A stretch of DNA of 64,000 bases from Branchipolynoe longqiensis (lineage: Eukaryota > Annelida > Polychaeta > Phyllodocida > Polynoidae): the NCBI GenBank assembly GCA_030323885.1, contig CM059191.1, positions 868,001-932,000 on the forward strand, written 5' to 3'. Positions 31,875-43,027 of the stretch are shown here, one piece after another. The notes beneath the pieces are model-generated. The model was not told the DNA's origin. It saw only the letters and a program-made list of their open reading frames with translations, and did no database searches. Positions within the stretch are counted from its first letter, which is position 1; every line of letters begins with the position of its first letter. A program made the position numbers and the translations under genes.

Positions 31875-32030
31875 CATGGCGATCAGGTCATGATGCTGGT
31901 GGCCTCATCTCGCAGTTGGGAAGTACTATAAAGTCATCATGAGTGCGCACTATCACAAGTCGGTACCTGTTCTGATACGACCTTAGATGTTGGCAGGACA
32001 TAAACCTCAAACGACCAACCAACCGTTTAA
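31875..32030 (+). repeat. SINE family A, 3' part
   Basis: Starts within ATCAGGTCATGATGCTGG and runs through GTGCGCACTATCACAAGTCG, GATGTTGGCAGGACATAAAC and a CAACCAACC tail. The preceding TTTTGTCTTGCAG looks like a splice acceptor but leads straight into SINE sequence. Confidence 0.75.
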
Positions 32031-32317
32031 TATATGCAGCTATCTATTCCAAATCTCGAGTTGTGACGTGATTCAGAGAGATTTGCTGACTAGAGCTTTC
32101 TGAGCTGGACGCTGGTGGTTTTTTTTCTGGTCTCCCCCTCACTTCGGCCATTATGACATCAGTATGTACCCTACACCAGTTTTCTAGATTGGTGCAGTGT
32201 GCTTCATCCCCACCCTAGCCTGGGCAGGAGCCTGATTGGTGGTCTGCCAGGTCCCAGCTTTGGTATCTCAGTAGACAGGCATTGTCCAATCACCAATCAC
32301 CCATCACCATGCACGGG

Positions 32318-32650
32318 GTGTGGTGGCTGGATCCGTAGAGCGCGGGCCTCATGTGCGGGAGATCGGGAATTTGGTTCCCGGTCGAGTCAAACCAATGACT
32401 TATAAAATTAATACTTATCGCTTCCTAGCCTGGCGCTCGGCATTAATATGATAGGGAAGGACTGGTTAGCTCAGTGTCAGGATAATGTGACTGAGTGGAA
32501 TATCAGGTTATGGTGCCAGTGGCCTGATTTCCCAGTGAGGCAGCACTCTAAAGTCACCATCAGTGTGCAATGTCACAAGTTGGTACCCATCCTGATATGA
32601 CCGTAAATATTGCCAGGACATAAAACCCCAACAACCAACCGACAAACCCA
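32318..32650 (+). repeat. SINE family A, full length
   Basis: Head GTGGCTGGATCCGTAGAGC and TTTGGTTCCCGGTCGAG. Body ATTAATACTTATCGCTTCCT, TCAGTGTCAGGATAATGTGA, GAGGCAGCACTCTAAAGTC. End ATATTGCCAGGACATAAAAC, CAACAACC tail. Confidence 0.9.
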
Positions 32651-33691
32651 TCACCCTGAGCAGACAGGAGAACATGGATGCGGTGTGGGTGTGGGTTTGG
32701 ATGTAGGTGTGCGTGTAGGTATGGGTGTAGGTATGGGTGTGGGTGTGGGTGTGGGTGTAGTGATAGTGGTGGTGGTGATTGTGGGTGCGTGGGTGTGTGG
32801 GGATTGGAATTCACCAACCAACAACACACATCTACCAAGGCAGACGGTAATTTCTGTGTCGTCACGCACGCCCCCTGCCGGAGTTTAACAACACCTGTCG
32901 TGTCGACGCCCGTTTAGTCCCCACTGGTGGTTATTTCACGGTATTTCATGGACGCTTCCCATGCAAGCAATACCTCCTAAATAAATCAGAGCCACACACA
33001 TCCACAGATCACTCCTCACACCCACCACCACCACTATGCCCGAATCCACACCCACCCACCACGGCTGCCCCTCCCACACACAATCCCCACTGTCCACCCA
33101 CCCACATAACCCTTCCCTGACATACTGAGCTCTCTCCTCGCCCCCTCCCCCTCCTCCACACACACACAGTGCTATGCCCGCACACACACCCACAACCCTA
33201 TCTCACCCACCCATGCTCTCAACCTCAGGCATTATTTCATCCACAACCTACCCTCTTCTCCAACGCCCTCCAAGCCCCATCCTTACCCAGGGTCCGTACA
33301 CATGCAGAGATATGGAAGTTAAGTCTATTTCAAGGCTCTTCAATGTTGTTTTTGATAGGAATTCAAAACTATTTTCATTTGGATTTCAGGAAAAAACAAT
33401 GTGTAAATGGCGATTTTTGACTAATTTAGATTAGTGGGGACAGTTTAATGAAATTCAAGGCTTTTCAAGACTAATTACACAAAATGGGTTAAATTCAAAG
33501 TTTTTCAATTCCTTGAAATGGGGTAAACGAAGTTCAAGACTTTTAAGACTTCCAGGCCCTGTACGGACCCTGCTAACCCAACCCACCAACAATTCCCCAA
33601 TGACACTACCACATTACACACACCCATACCACAATACACGCGCCCTTACTACATTACACACATTCCTACCACACCTTACACACGACATAAA
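32651..33691. other. No gene; GTGGGTGT minisatellite and C-rich sequence
   Basis: 32676-32800 is a GGTGTGGGTGTAG-type minisatellite. The remainder to 33290 is rich in CACCCA words. 33290-33580 has repeated TTCAAGGCTTTTCAA-like words. No credible coding frame. Confidence 0.45.
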
Positions 33692-34335
33692 TCTTTACTA
33701 CACTACACACTACACATTACACATTACATATTACACACTACACACTACATGATACACACTACACATTACATGCTACACGCTACATACTACACATTACACA
33801 CTACAGACTACACATTACACACTACACATTACACACTACACATTACACATTATACACTACACATAACACTACACATTACACACTACACATTACACACTAC
33901 ACATTACACACTACACATTACACACTACACATTACACACTACACATTACACACTACACATTACACATTATACACTACACATAACACTACACATTACACAC
34001 TACACATTACACACTACATGCTACACGTTACACACTACACATTACACACTACACATTACACACTACATACTACACATTACATACTACACATTAAATGCTA
34101 CACATTACACACTACATGCTACACGCTACACAATACATATTACACACTACATACTACACACTACATACTACACATTACACACTACACATTACACACAACA
34201 CACCACACACTACATATTACACATTACACACTACATATTACACACTACACACTAAATACTACACATTAGACACTAGACATTACACACTACACATTACATA
34301 CTACACGCTATACATTACACACTACACGCTACATG
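33692..34335. repeat. 8-bp TACACATT/TACACACT array
   Basis: About 640 bp of octamers alternating TACACATT, TACACACT and variants (TACATGCT, TACATACT, TACACGCT). All three plus frames are open for long stretches because the repeat lacks stops. Confidence 0.95.
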
Positions 34336-34763
34336 AGTACCAGTCTTCAACGGACGACTCTGCATCTAGACTCATATTGTCCTGACCTAACGGACGTCCT
34401 GTCATCGGAGGTACAGACTAATGAGACAGACAACAGTATAACAGATACAAATTGTCCGCACATGACGGGGGTTTGCCGAACACAGGTGTCGCTGAAGACA
34501 GGTATGACTGTACACACTTGCCACCCCCTGCCGACACCCAATCACGTACCCATATTGCAACACAGCAGGCGGCCCGTGTTCCTTCGAATGGAATACATGC
34601 ACGCCTGTCCACCGTCCCACCTTCCCACCCACCCCCTGCCTTCCCACCCGCCTTCCCACTCACCTACCCACCTTCCCACCCACCCTCCCACCCACTTACC
34701 TACCTTCCCACCCACCCGCCTTCCCACCCACCTTCCCCACTTCCCATCTGCCCGCCCACCAAC
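34336..34763. other. No gene; CCCACCTTCCCAC tract at 34610-34750
   Basis: The first 270 bases show no recognised feature. The rest is a CCCACCTTCC/CCACCCAC minisatellite that abuts the SINE head at 34764. Confidence 0.45.
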
Positions 34764-35086
34764 CAGACGGGATGGCCGAATGAGTTGAGCGTCCATCTCC
34801 CATTTTGGTAGATCGTGGGATTCAAACCGATGGGTTCATACGCTAATCGAGTCAAAGCAATGACTTTAAAATGTAAGTCGTCACTTCCTAGCCAGGCGCT
34901 CAGCATCATTAGGATACGGAAAGGATGGGTTGGTTCAGTGTCAGGATAATGTGACTGAGTGGGATATCAGGTCATGGTGCTGGCAGCCAGGTTTCCCAGT
35001 GGGGTAGCACTATAAAGTTGCCATGAGTGCACACCATTACAAGTCAGTACCCATCCAAATATGGCCTTAGATGTTGCCAGGACGTC
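34764..35086 (+). repeat. SINE family A, full length
   Basis: Head GGATGGCCGAATGAGTTGAGC with an internally expanded B-box region. Body GAGTCAAAGCAATGACTTTA, CAGTGTCAGGATAATGTGAC, GGGGTAGCACTATAAAGTTG. It ends GATGTTGCCAGGACGTCATC and continues into a (CAT)n-headed dispersed segment. Confidence 0.85.
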
Positions 35087-35199
35087 ATCATCATCATCAT
35101 GCTGTCGGTCGCGATGCGACAAAGACTGCTTTCATTACTTGACTGCCGCTCTCCATTTAGCTCTCTGCTGTGAGAATGATGTCCATGAGTCGGTCTTAA
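35087..35199 (+). repeat. Dispersed segment, left part of a split copy
   Basis: ATCATCATGCTGTCGGTCGC, GCTTTCATTACTTGACTGCC, TCTGCTGTGAGAATGATGTC up to GAGTCGGTCTTAA. It is continued after the transposon by TGTCTCTCAGCTTCAGG at 37347. The uninterrupted version is on the minus strand at 50262-50400, also attached to a SINE family A 3' end. Confidence 0.85.
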
Positions 35200-37342
35200 A
35201 GTTGCATGGTCTGATGAAATATAATTTTGTCAAAATTAAAACAACTACTTACATTTGATGCTATATATCCAACTTAGAAGTTAGATATTGGTGTATTAGC
35301 TAATGATTTGGGACAGTATATACAGAAGAACTAGTGAGTTTATAACCTCACCCCTCAGTTTGAAACACCCATTATGCAGGAAGGCCATTAACCAATTAGG
35401 CCAATCTCGTGACCCCATTAGCCCCCCCAACCAAGTAGGCCTGCTGTGCAGGGTCATAGAGGGGAAGGGGATATGAGGTGGATGTGTGTGTATTTGTCTA
35501 TGTGTTTCCTGACCTGACTTTACAGAGACACAGAGACAGACATACACACAGACATACACACACAGACATACACACACAAGACATACACACACAGACATAC
35601 ACACACAGACAGACACCCATAGATAGGCACACACAGACAGACATGAACAGACAGCACACACATACACAGAAACACACACATGCACATACCCGACATACAC
35701 AGACACACATACACCCAACCTGACTTTGCAGAGAGAGAGCCACACAACACACACACCCAGACAGACACACACAGACATACACACAGACAGACATGCAGAG
35801 ACATACACACATAGACATACACACACAGACACACACACATATACATACAGACACACACTAACATACACACATGCATACACACATACACTACCACCCATAT
35901 ATATACACACAGACAGACACACAGATAGTCACACACAGACAGACATGCATAGACAGCACACACAGACACACAAACACACATACATGCACACACCCGACAT
36001 ACACAGAGACACATACACCCGACATGACTTTGCAGAGATAGACACACACACACAGACACATAGACAGCCGCACACAGACAGAGGCAGACACACACTTACA
36101 CGCACACACATACATACACACAGACACACACACATACAGACATACACACCCAGACACACACATACATACACAGACACACATACACCCAACCTGACTTTGC
36201 ACAGAGAGAGACACACACACAGACACAGGCAGCCACACACATACATACCCACAGATATACACACAGACGCACATACACACAGACATTACCACACATACAT
36301 ATACACACATATATACACACACAGACACACATATATAGACACACACAGACAGACATGCATAGACAGCACACACAGACACACAAACACACATACATGCACA
36401 CACCCGACATGACTTTGCAGAGATAGACACACAGACACATAGACAGCCGCACACAGACAGAGGCAGACACACACTTACACGCACACACATACATACACAC
36501 AGACACACACACATACAGATATACACACCCATACACACCCAGACACACACATACATACACAGACACACATACACCCGACCTGACTTTGCAGAGAGAGAGA
36601 CACACACACAGACACACACAGAGAGAGGCAGCCACACACATACATACCCACAGATATACACACAGACACACACAGCCATTACCACACACACATATACACA
36701 CACACAGACACACATAGATAGACACACACAGACAGACATGCATAGACAGCACACACATACACAGAAACACACAGACATGCACACACCTGACATACACAGA
36801 CACACATACACCCGACCTGACTTTTCAGAGAGAGACACACACAGACAGAGACACATAGACAGACGCACACAGATAGAGGCAGACACACACATACATACAC
36901 ACACATACATACATACATACATACATACACATACAGAGAAACACAGAAATACACACACACAGATACATACAGACATACATAGACAGACACAAGCAGACAA
37001 CAGACACACATTATAGTAAAAACCCTAGTGCGATGGGCCTATGGCACTAATCCAGTCCCAGAAGGCCCCCACCAAACCAGGAATACCTACCTACAGTCCT
37101 GTAAGGTTCCAGGTCATCTCACATCACGTGGTCACCGCGAGATGACCATCTGGGTCATAGCCACAGGACTTTTGACAAGCTTGTCGAAATTATTTTTGGT
37201 TCTTTCAGCTCATATTACTTCAAAACTAATCATCTTTAATCAAAATCACTCCGGACTAATGATTAGTAGCTTGTAACGATCAATTTGATATATTTATCTC
37301 AAAAATAAGACAAAAGTTCAAGTGCCATCGGACCATGCAACT
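35200..37342. mobile_element. 2.1-kb TTAA-flanked transposon carrying a satellite array
   Basis: TTAA (35196-35199), then AGTTGCATGGTCTGATGAAA; the right end is GCCATCGGACCATGCAACT, then TTAA (37343-37346). The ends match the MITEs at 23280, 41675 and 63050. The interior includes the shared AACTACTTACATTTGATGCT and TATTTATCTCAAAAATAAG blocks and, between them, the CACAGACA array of 35515-37008. The unoccupied target with a single TTAA is seen at 50291-50294 on the minus strand. No transposase. Confidence 0.9.
35515..37008. repeat. CACAGACA array with embedded CTGACTTTGCAGAGA blocks
   Basis: About 1.5 kb of ACACACAGACA/CATACACA words. A non-simple block related to CCCGACCTGACTTTGCAGAG recurs seven times (about 35510, 35717, 36018, 36188, 36407, 36577 and 36813). 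A segment of about 389 bp is duplicated (36018 and 36188 against 36407 and 36577). The minus strand lacks stops for up to 373 codons (Cys/Val-rich), a composition artefact. Confidence 0.95.
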
Positions 37343-37346
37343 TTAA

Positions 37347-37863
37347 TGTCTCTCAGCTTCAGGTTTCTCTTGATCGTATGCAAAAGTGTTGAAGTACTGC
37401 TGGCTTTTGCAAGTTACCAGCGGCACTCTCTTGGGGAGGAAATAGAGGTTTCACACCGGCAAGAACATGTCCAGACAGGCGCAAAACTATTTGTCCCTGC
37501 AGTGGCTGGTCGGGAGATGTTGGGAGTTCCATACATCAACCGCCCTTAATGCTGCCACAGTGACATGGCTTTCTGTTTAGGGTTTGCTCCCTTAGCCTTC
37601 GGTTCTGTCAATAACCTGTACCACAAGGCAGTGGTTTACAACTCTGCAGGGCAGGGGCGTCAAACTCCCTGAGGTATTGCAATAGCTGCATAGCCAGGAC
37701 GTAAATCTCCCACAACCAACCAAGCCCACCCGCCCTCTCGCCTGCCTTCCCACCCACCTTCCCACCTCCCCACCCACCTTCCCACCCACCTTCCCGACCG
37801 CCTGAATACACCAACCTCCCAGTCGAACCGGGGTTGGGGCGGGGCGGGGTGGGGGGGGGGGGG
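37347..37863. other. Right part of the split dispersed segment, then unassigned
   Basis: 37347-37375 completes the segment interrupted at 35199. Further right are a weak SINE B-like remnant (GGTTTACAACTCTGCAGG, about 37630), a CCCACCTTCC tract (37740-37795) and poly-G (37845-37869). No gene seen. Confidence 0.5.
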
Positions 37864-37864
37864 G

Positions 37865-38195
37865 GGGGCTAGCTCAGGCAGTAGAGTGTCCACCTGTGAA
37901 GGTGTTGGTCATTATATCGATCCTGCTCAGTAGACCCTAAATTTGTAGTTTGGGCTATTTTCTGTTCCAACCAGTGGTCCACAACTGGTGCATCAAAGGC
38001 TGTAATATGTGATGTCCTGTTTTGGAGAAAGTTCATATAAAAAAAAACTTTTTGCTTATCCGAAAGAGTAGCCTATGTGGCGACAGCAGGTTTGCTCCAA
38101 ATACATATCTCAGAATAACCATATATTTTATGTCCAAAAGCAGATGATAAAAAATCAATGTCCTCTAGAGGCATCGTTAAATAAAACAAGCTTTT
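37865..38195 (+). repeat. tRNA-derived SINE (family B)
   Basis: GGGGCTAGCTCAGGCAGTAG (A box), GTGTCCACCTGTGAAGGTG, then the family B body: TGGTCCACAACTGGTGCATC, AAAGAGTAGCCTATGTGGCG, GCAGGTTTGCTCCAAA and a 3' end CATCGTTAAATAAAACAAGC plus T-run. This resembles SINEs I associate with molluscs. Confidence 0.8.
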
Positions 38196-38204
38196 TTTGG
38201 TGGT

Positions 38205-38460
38205 TGGGGGAGGGGGGCCGGAGGCATGGGAGGTATGCAGAAGGCCATGGGTTCGATCTAAGGCCGAGTCAAACCAAAGACTTCCAAACTTGATAATTGA
38301 TCGCTATATTGTCTGGTGCTCAGCACTACTAGGATAAAGCAAGGGTTGTGTAGACGGCAAAGGGTCTCAGTCAGGCAGCACTATAAAGTCGTCATGAGTG
38401 GCCCTGTAGCAACAAAATACCCGTCCTGATATGCCTTCATATGTCGTAAAATATCAATTA
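38205..38460 (+). repeat. SINE family A, diverged and shortened
   Basis: GCCATGGGTTCGATCTAAGG (B box), GAGTCAAACCAAAGACTT, GCTCAGCACTACTAGGATAA, CAGCACTATAAAGTCGTCAT and GTCCTGATATGCC. The middle of the body is deleted. Confidence 0.7.
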
Positions 38461-38585
38461 CTCAATCATTCACATTACATATACGTATGCATAAATGACC
38501 AGACGTTAAATTATAATAATATTTTAAAATGAGAACAAATTATAATAATGGTGATGAGAGTGATACTGCTGTGGCTGTCACTATT

Positions 38586-38988
38586 CTGCTACTGCTACTG
38601 CTACTGCTACTGCTACTGCTACTGCTACTGCTACTGCTACTGCTACTGCTACTGCTACTGCTACTGCTACTGCTACTGCTACTGCTTATGCTACTGCTAC
38701 TGCTACTGTACTGCTACTGCTACTGTAATGCTTACTGCTACTGCTACTGCTACTGCTACTGCTACTGCTACTGTTACTGATATGCTACTGCTATTGCTAC
38801 TGCTATGTATGGCTACTGCTACTGCTACTGCTATGCTACTGATACTGCTACTGCTAATGCTACGGCCTATGCCTACTTGCTCTGCTACTGCTACTGCTAC
38901 TGCTACTGCTACTGCTACTGCTATGCTTACTGCTACTGCATGCTACTGCTACTGCCTACTACTACTGCTACTACTACTACTACTACTG

Positions 38989-39023
<35 letters not shown>

Positions 39024-39024
39024 G
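38586..39024. repeat. (CTACTG)n / (CTA)n array
   Basis: Hexamer CTACTG with interruptions, becoming (CTA)n towards the right end. Long Leu- or Tyr/Cys-only frames are artefacts. Confidence 0.95.
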
Positions 39025-39366
39025 GACAATAGCTGTAAAATATTTCGCTGAAATTTCCTTCCAGGACCCGCCGAATGTCAGTTCTAAAAGTGTTTAGTTT
39101 TTGTTCTCTCTGCCTAGCTCATAAAGTTGACTGACTGCCCTACTTTTATTTGATGGGCGGAATTATTTCATAGGGCGGAGGGAATATGTTGATTTATTAG
39201 CGGAATGCGTGGTTTGTGGTATTTAAATGAGGTGGGCGTGGAGACCAGTAAAGAGGGGTGGGCGGAAGTGACGTACCCTCAGCGTTCCTAGTATGTGTGT
39301 GTGTGTGTGGAGGGGGGTGTCAGTGAGGAGGTTCAGAGAAAGTGTATGTACAGGGGACGAACGTAT
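39025..39366. other. No feature recognised
   Basis: About 340 bases of unassigned sequence with GGGCGG-type words and a short TGTG run. Confidence 0.4.
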
Positions 39367-39692
39367 AGGTTGGTTGGTTGTTTTACATCCTGGCAACATC
39401 TATGGTCATATCAGGATGGGTACCGACTTGTGACAGCGTACACCTATGGTGAATTTAAAGTGCTGCCCCACTGGGAAGTCAGGCCACCAGCACCATGACC
39501 TGATATCCCACTCAGTCACATTATCCTTACACTGAGCTAACCAGTCCTCCCCCAATCCTATTAATGCCGAGCGCCAGGCTAGGAAGCAACAAGTTTTAAT
39601 TTTATAAGTCGTTGGTTTGACTCGACCAGGAACCAAACTCCCGATCTCCCGAACGCGAAGCCCGCGCTCTACCGATTCGGTCACCGCGCCTG
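39367..39692 (-). repeat. SINE family A, full length
   Basis: Minus-strand SINE: head with CGGTAGAGCGCGGGCTTCGC and GAGTTTGGTTCCTGGTCGAG; body TTGTTGCTTCCTAGCCTGGC, ATGTGACTGAGTGGGATATC, GTCACAAGTCGGTACCCATC and an end ATGTTGCCAGGATGTAAAAC with CAACCAACC tail. Confidence 0.9.
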
Positions 39693-40263
39693 GTGGGAGT
39701 AGGTTTAGAGAAAGTGTGTGTATAGGGGACCGGGGTATAGGGGGCGAGGTATAGGGGGCGGGGTTAATAGAGTGGGCGAGGCTGGGTGTGGAGGCTGGCT
39801 ATGGGACCAAGCAAAATTAGAGAGCTGTGGGGGGGGGGGGGCGGGGGGCGGAGGGAAGAGGGGGGAGGCGAAGCGACCGGAAGGAGGGAGAGGGTATGTG
39901 GACTGAGAGGAGGAAGGGCGAAGGGAAGACTGGAGAAAGGAGATGGGGAAGGAGAAGGGCAAGTGGGTGTGTGTGTTGGGGGGGGGGGGAGGAGTGGAGG
40001 GGGATGGCAGGATATGCTATAATGGGAGAGAAGGGGAAAGAAGGGGTGGTTAATGGGAGGAGTGGAGGGTGAAAGGGAGGACGGAGGGAGAAACATAGGC
40101 TTCAGCAATAACAGTTTCTATTAAATTGACTCAGCATTCCCTTCTATGTGGCAACAAAAGAGTGGTACGTCAGAGGCTGAAATTGCATCGGTGATGCTAA
40201 CATACTCTAGCATACTCTAGCATACTCTAGCATGCTCTAGCGTGTGTTAGCGTACTTGGATGA
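39693..40263. repeat. G-rich low-complexity tract
   Basis: GGGG, GGGAGG and GGAGGAAGGG-rich sequence (39718-40090) followed by a short CATACTCTAG tandem (40201-40240). Pro/Ser-rich minus-strand frames reflect composition. Confidence 0.7.
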
Positions 40264-40264
40264 A

Positions 40265-40499
40265 GCCCTGGTCACATAGCCATTAGTGGACATAAATGAA
40301 CCTAGTGGAGGCTAACATAGTTAAATGTACCGGCATCCGTACCGTAACATATTTATCCATACCGTAACGTATTTATCCGTACCAAAGCCTGCCATACCTT
40401 AACGTATTTCAATGTAGTTTAACATACTTACACCACGTTTGACACACGTTAATCTATCCTACGGATCACTACGTCCACTAACGGCTATGTGACTGGACC
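40265..40499. mobile_element. Motif-type TIR element, GGTCACATAGCC ends
   Basis: GCCCTGGTCACATAGCCATT is mirrored by CTAACGGCTATGTGACTGGA ending GGACC, followed by TTAA (40500-40503). The interior iterates CCGTACCGTAAC, ATTTATCC and AACATA/AACGTA words. 235 bp, no central near-palindrome recognised. Confidence 0.7.
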
Positions 40500-40549
40500 T
40501 TAAGAGTCTAACTAATCTCGACCGTGATATGTGTCTGTTTGTTTTTGTG

Positions 40550-40607
40550 TGCTCATTTTTGTTTTACGTCCTAGCAACATCTAAGGTCATATCAGGACGG
40601 GGGTGAT
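40550..40607 (-). repeat. SINE family A, 3' fragment
   Basis: Inverse of CCCGTCCTGATATGACCTTA, GATGTTGCTAGGACGTAAAA. Nothing further of the SINE is present. Confidence 0.7.
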
Positions 40608-40756
40608 GGGTGTGTGCAGGGGAGGGCCTATAGACGTCGATAATGGAGACAGCTTAGGGTGACACAGTCTGGTAGACCACCCACCCTACCCCCAAGTAAG
40701 GGGTTGGGGAAGGGACAGGGTCTTAAGTGGCAATCGACCGGTTTGTCCACCGGGCG

Positions 40757-41083
40757 CGGTGCCCTAATCGGTAGAGCGCGGGCCTCCTGTGCGGAAGGTC
40801 GCGAGTTTGGTTCCCGGTCGAGTCAAACCAATGACTTTCAAATTTATACTTGTCGCTTCCGAGCCTGGCACTTGGCATTAATAGGACAGGGCAAGGACTG
40901 GTTAGCTCAGTGTCAGGATAATGTGACTGAGTGGGATATTGGGTCATGGTGCCGGCAGCCTGATTTCCCAGTGGAGCAGCACTATAAAGTCACCATGAGT
41001 GTGCACTGTCACAAGTCGGTACCCATCCTGATATCACCTTAGATGTGGCCAGGACGTAAAACTCCAACAACCAACAAACCGGT
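40757..41083 (+). repeat. SINE family A, full length
   Basis: Head GGTGCCCTAATCGGTAGAGC and GAGTTTGGTTCCCGG, complete body including TCAGGATAATGTGACTGAGT and GCACTGTCACAAGTCGGTAC, end GATGTGGCCAGGACGTAAAA, CAACAACC tail. Confidence 0.9.
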
Positions 41084-41670
41084 TTGTTCCGCCGTTAGGA
41101 GTTCTGCCTTTAAAAGACTAAACCAAATTGAGAGTGGCATACCTTACGGACGACCCCTTATTTCAACACGGTCAATATGGTAATAAGGAAGGTAAATAGG
41201 CTATAATTAAGGGTCAATCAATCTTGTCAGCAAGTTACAGTAATCTATTTTTAGCTTCAGATGCCACTGATGAAGACCCACCGACTACAAGGGTACCATT
41301 AGTCTGAAATACGCGGATATTTATTTAGTCGATAAAAAGAATCAATTCAAGGGTACTTTCTTAAAGGATACTACCGACATGGGGGTATTGCGACAAACGG
41401 GAAGATCATGCACAGAAGGGATTTGAACCTAGATTTCTGCCATTCTGGGATGAGCGTCCCAACCATTACCCAAGTGCAGGGCATTGGGCTGGTCAGTTCA
41501 GTGTCAGGATAATGTGACTGGGTATGTTTTTGCTCCAGCGACACGGTATAAGAGAGTCGCATCACTATAAGCAACCATAAATGAGTGCTGTCACAAGTCG
41601 CTACTCATATTTTTTGGTCGTCTTATAAATTGCGCTTAGATGGATGACTATTTCATTATTAGTCTGGTAT
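41084..41670. other. No gene; degenerate SINE-like remnant
   Basis: 41395-41600 holds scattered SINE family A words (TCAGTGTCAGGATAATGTGA at 41498) in disturbed order. The remainder is unassigned. Confidence 0.4.
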
Positions 41671-41674
41671 TTAA

Positions 41675-42017
41675 AGTTGCATAGTCCGATGCTTTTGAGT
41701 TTCTGCTATTTTCTGAGATAAATATATTATACTAATCGTTATAATCTACTTTACTTTAGTTTGAAGTAACTGTAATTTTAAATGGCTAAGTTTGGAAATT
41801 GACATCATAACATGCCAAAATAATTTTGGCAAGCACTCCAAAACTCTGACATCATAGATTTCAGTAGTAACGGGTTCTATTAATTGACTTATTATGCCCT
41901 TCTATGGAGCAACAAATGCTTAATAAGTGCACCAGTGTCTAAGTTGAATATGTAGAATCAAATCTAGATAATTGTTTGGGTTTTGAAAATTTGATGTTTT
42001 CATCGGACTATGCAACT
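41675..42017. mobile_element. TTAA-flanked MITE, near-complete copy
   Basis: TTAA (41671-41674), AGTTGCATAGTCCGATGC; right end CATCGGACTATGCAACT, TTAA (42018-42021). The 343 bp are almost the same as 63050-63395, including GTAACGGGTTCTATTAATTG and CAACAAATGCTTAATAAGTG. Confidence 0.9.
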
Positions 42018-42057
42018 TTAACTATGAGTTAGAAAGAAAATGGGACCAAGTGTAGGA

Positions 42058-42212
42058 CGTTCAAAACAATACGCCGTTCAAAACACTACAGTAGTGTTTT
42101 GAACCTACGTTCAAAACACTATGGTAGTGTTTTGAACTTAGGTTCAAAACACTACCGTTACGTTCAAAACACTACCCCTACGTACATTCAAAACACTACC
42201 CAAGTTCAAAAC
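42058..42212. repeat. Palindromic GTTCAAAACACTAC cluster, left
   Basis: Alternating direct and inverse copies of GTTCAAAACACTAC / GTAGTGTTTTGAAC (about eight) with short spacers. A related cluster lies at 44590-44728 and a partial copy at 43763. Confidence 0.85.
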
Positions 42213-42227
42213 ACTATCATGACAAGC

Positions 42228-43016
42228 TGACCCTGCTGCGGTGTGTATGCTGATAGCACTGCGGCGTGTGCACCACGTATTGGTAGTACTCGTATATGCT
42301 GAAAGTACTGCGGCGTGTGCACCATATATTAGTATACGTTGATGGTGCTGCGGTGTGTGCATCGCAGCACCATGACATGGCATCACCACGAATGTTAAAC
42401 GTATCTGTCGTGTTTGTAAGTTTGGGCCACCATACTCAGAGGGAGGTTCCAGAACAAAGGAAACAATAAACAAGTAGTGCCACAGTTAGCTCTCCAGTTC
42501 TCATTCTAATGTAAGCTTAAATGCTGATACATAACAGTATCTCGACGTAAGCCTGAGCATAATGGAAGCCCAACATAACCCATTATAACGACCTTTACGT
42601 CAAGCTACGTCGAAGGTTTTGGGCATGTCCAAAACCTTGACGCGTGTCACCGTAACTTGACGTGCTGATATGCTGATAGTGCTGCGGCGTTTAGCAACAT
42701 ATTAGTATACACTGATAGTGCTGTGGAGCTTAACACCATATTACTATACTCTGATAGTGCTGCGGCGCTTAACAATGTATTAGTATACACTGATAGTGCT
42801 GCAGCATTTAATAATGTATTACTAGTATATGCTGATAGTGCTGTGGAATCTGCACCACATATTAGCATACGCTGATAGTGCTGCAGAGCTTAACAACGTA
42901 TTAGTATACACTGATAGTGCTGAGGTGCTTAACACCGATTATTAGTATACACTGATAGTGCTGCAGCATTTAACAATGTATTAGTATATGCTGATAGTGC
43001 TGTGGCGTTTAACAAT
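42228..43016. repeat. 39-42-bp minisatellite (CTGATAGTGCTGCGGCG)
   Basis: Units read TGATAGTGCTGYGGCG, TTTAACAAYGTATTAGTATA and CAC/GC. There are about nine regular units from 42664 to 43016 and three diverged units at 42228-42360, separated by unrelated sequence that includes an ACGT-type motif-element fragment (42540-42660, with AAGGTTTTGGGCATGTCCAA). Confidence 0.85.
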
Positions 43017-43027
43017 GTCTGAGAAGA

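Larger units (their letters stand above)
31179..32404. repeat. Large inverted duplication with SINE heads at its outer ends
   Basis: The arms 31179-31346 and 32229-32404 are inverse complements. Each contains the 5' part of SINE family A (GAGATCGGGAATTTG, GGTCGAGTCAAACCAATGAC) joined to the same non-SINE flank (GATTGGACAATGCCTGTC, TACTGAGATACC, GACCTGGCAGACCACCAATC). About 880 bp separate them. Confidence 0.8.

Noticed and set aside
31832..31875. TTTTGTCTTGCAG as a splice acceptor before an ATG
   Set aside because: The apparent exon runs directly into a SINE family A fragment, so a host exon is unlikely.
33749..34255. 168-codon frame of His/Tyr/Thr/Leu repeats
   Set aside because: Translation of the TACACATT/TACACACT array. 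No independent coding evidence.
35888..37009. 373-codon minus-strand frame, Cys/Val/Ser-rich
   Set aside because: It is the translation of the CACAGACA array. All frames are open because the repeat lacks stops, and there is no non-repetitive domain.
38529..39051. Poly-Leu and Tyr-Cys repeat frames
   Set aside because: Translation of the CTACTG microsatellite.
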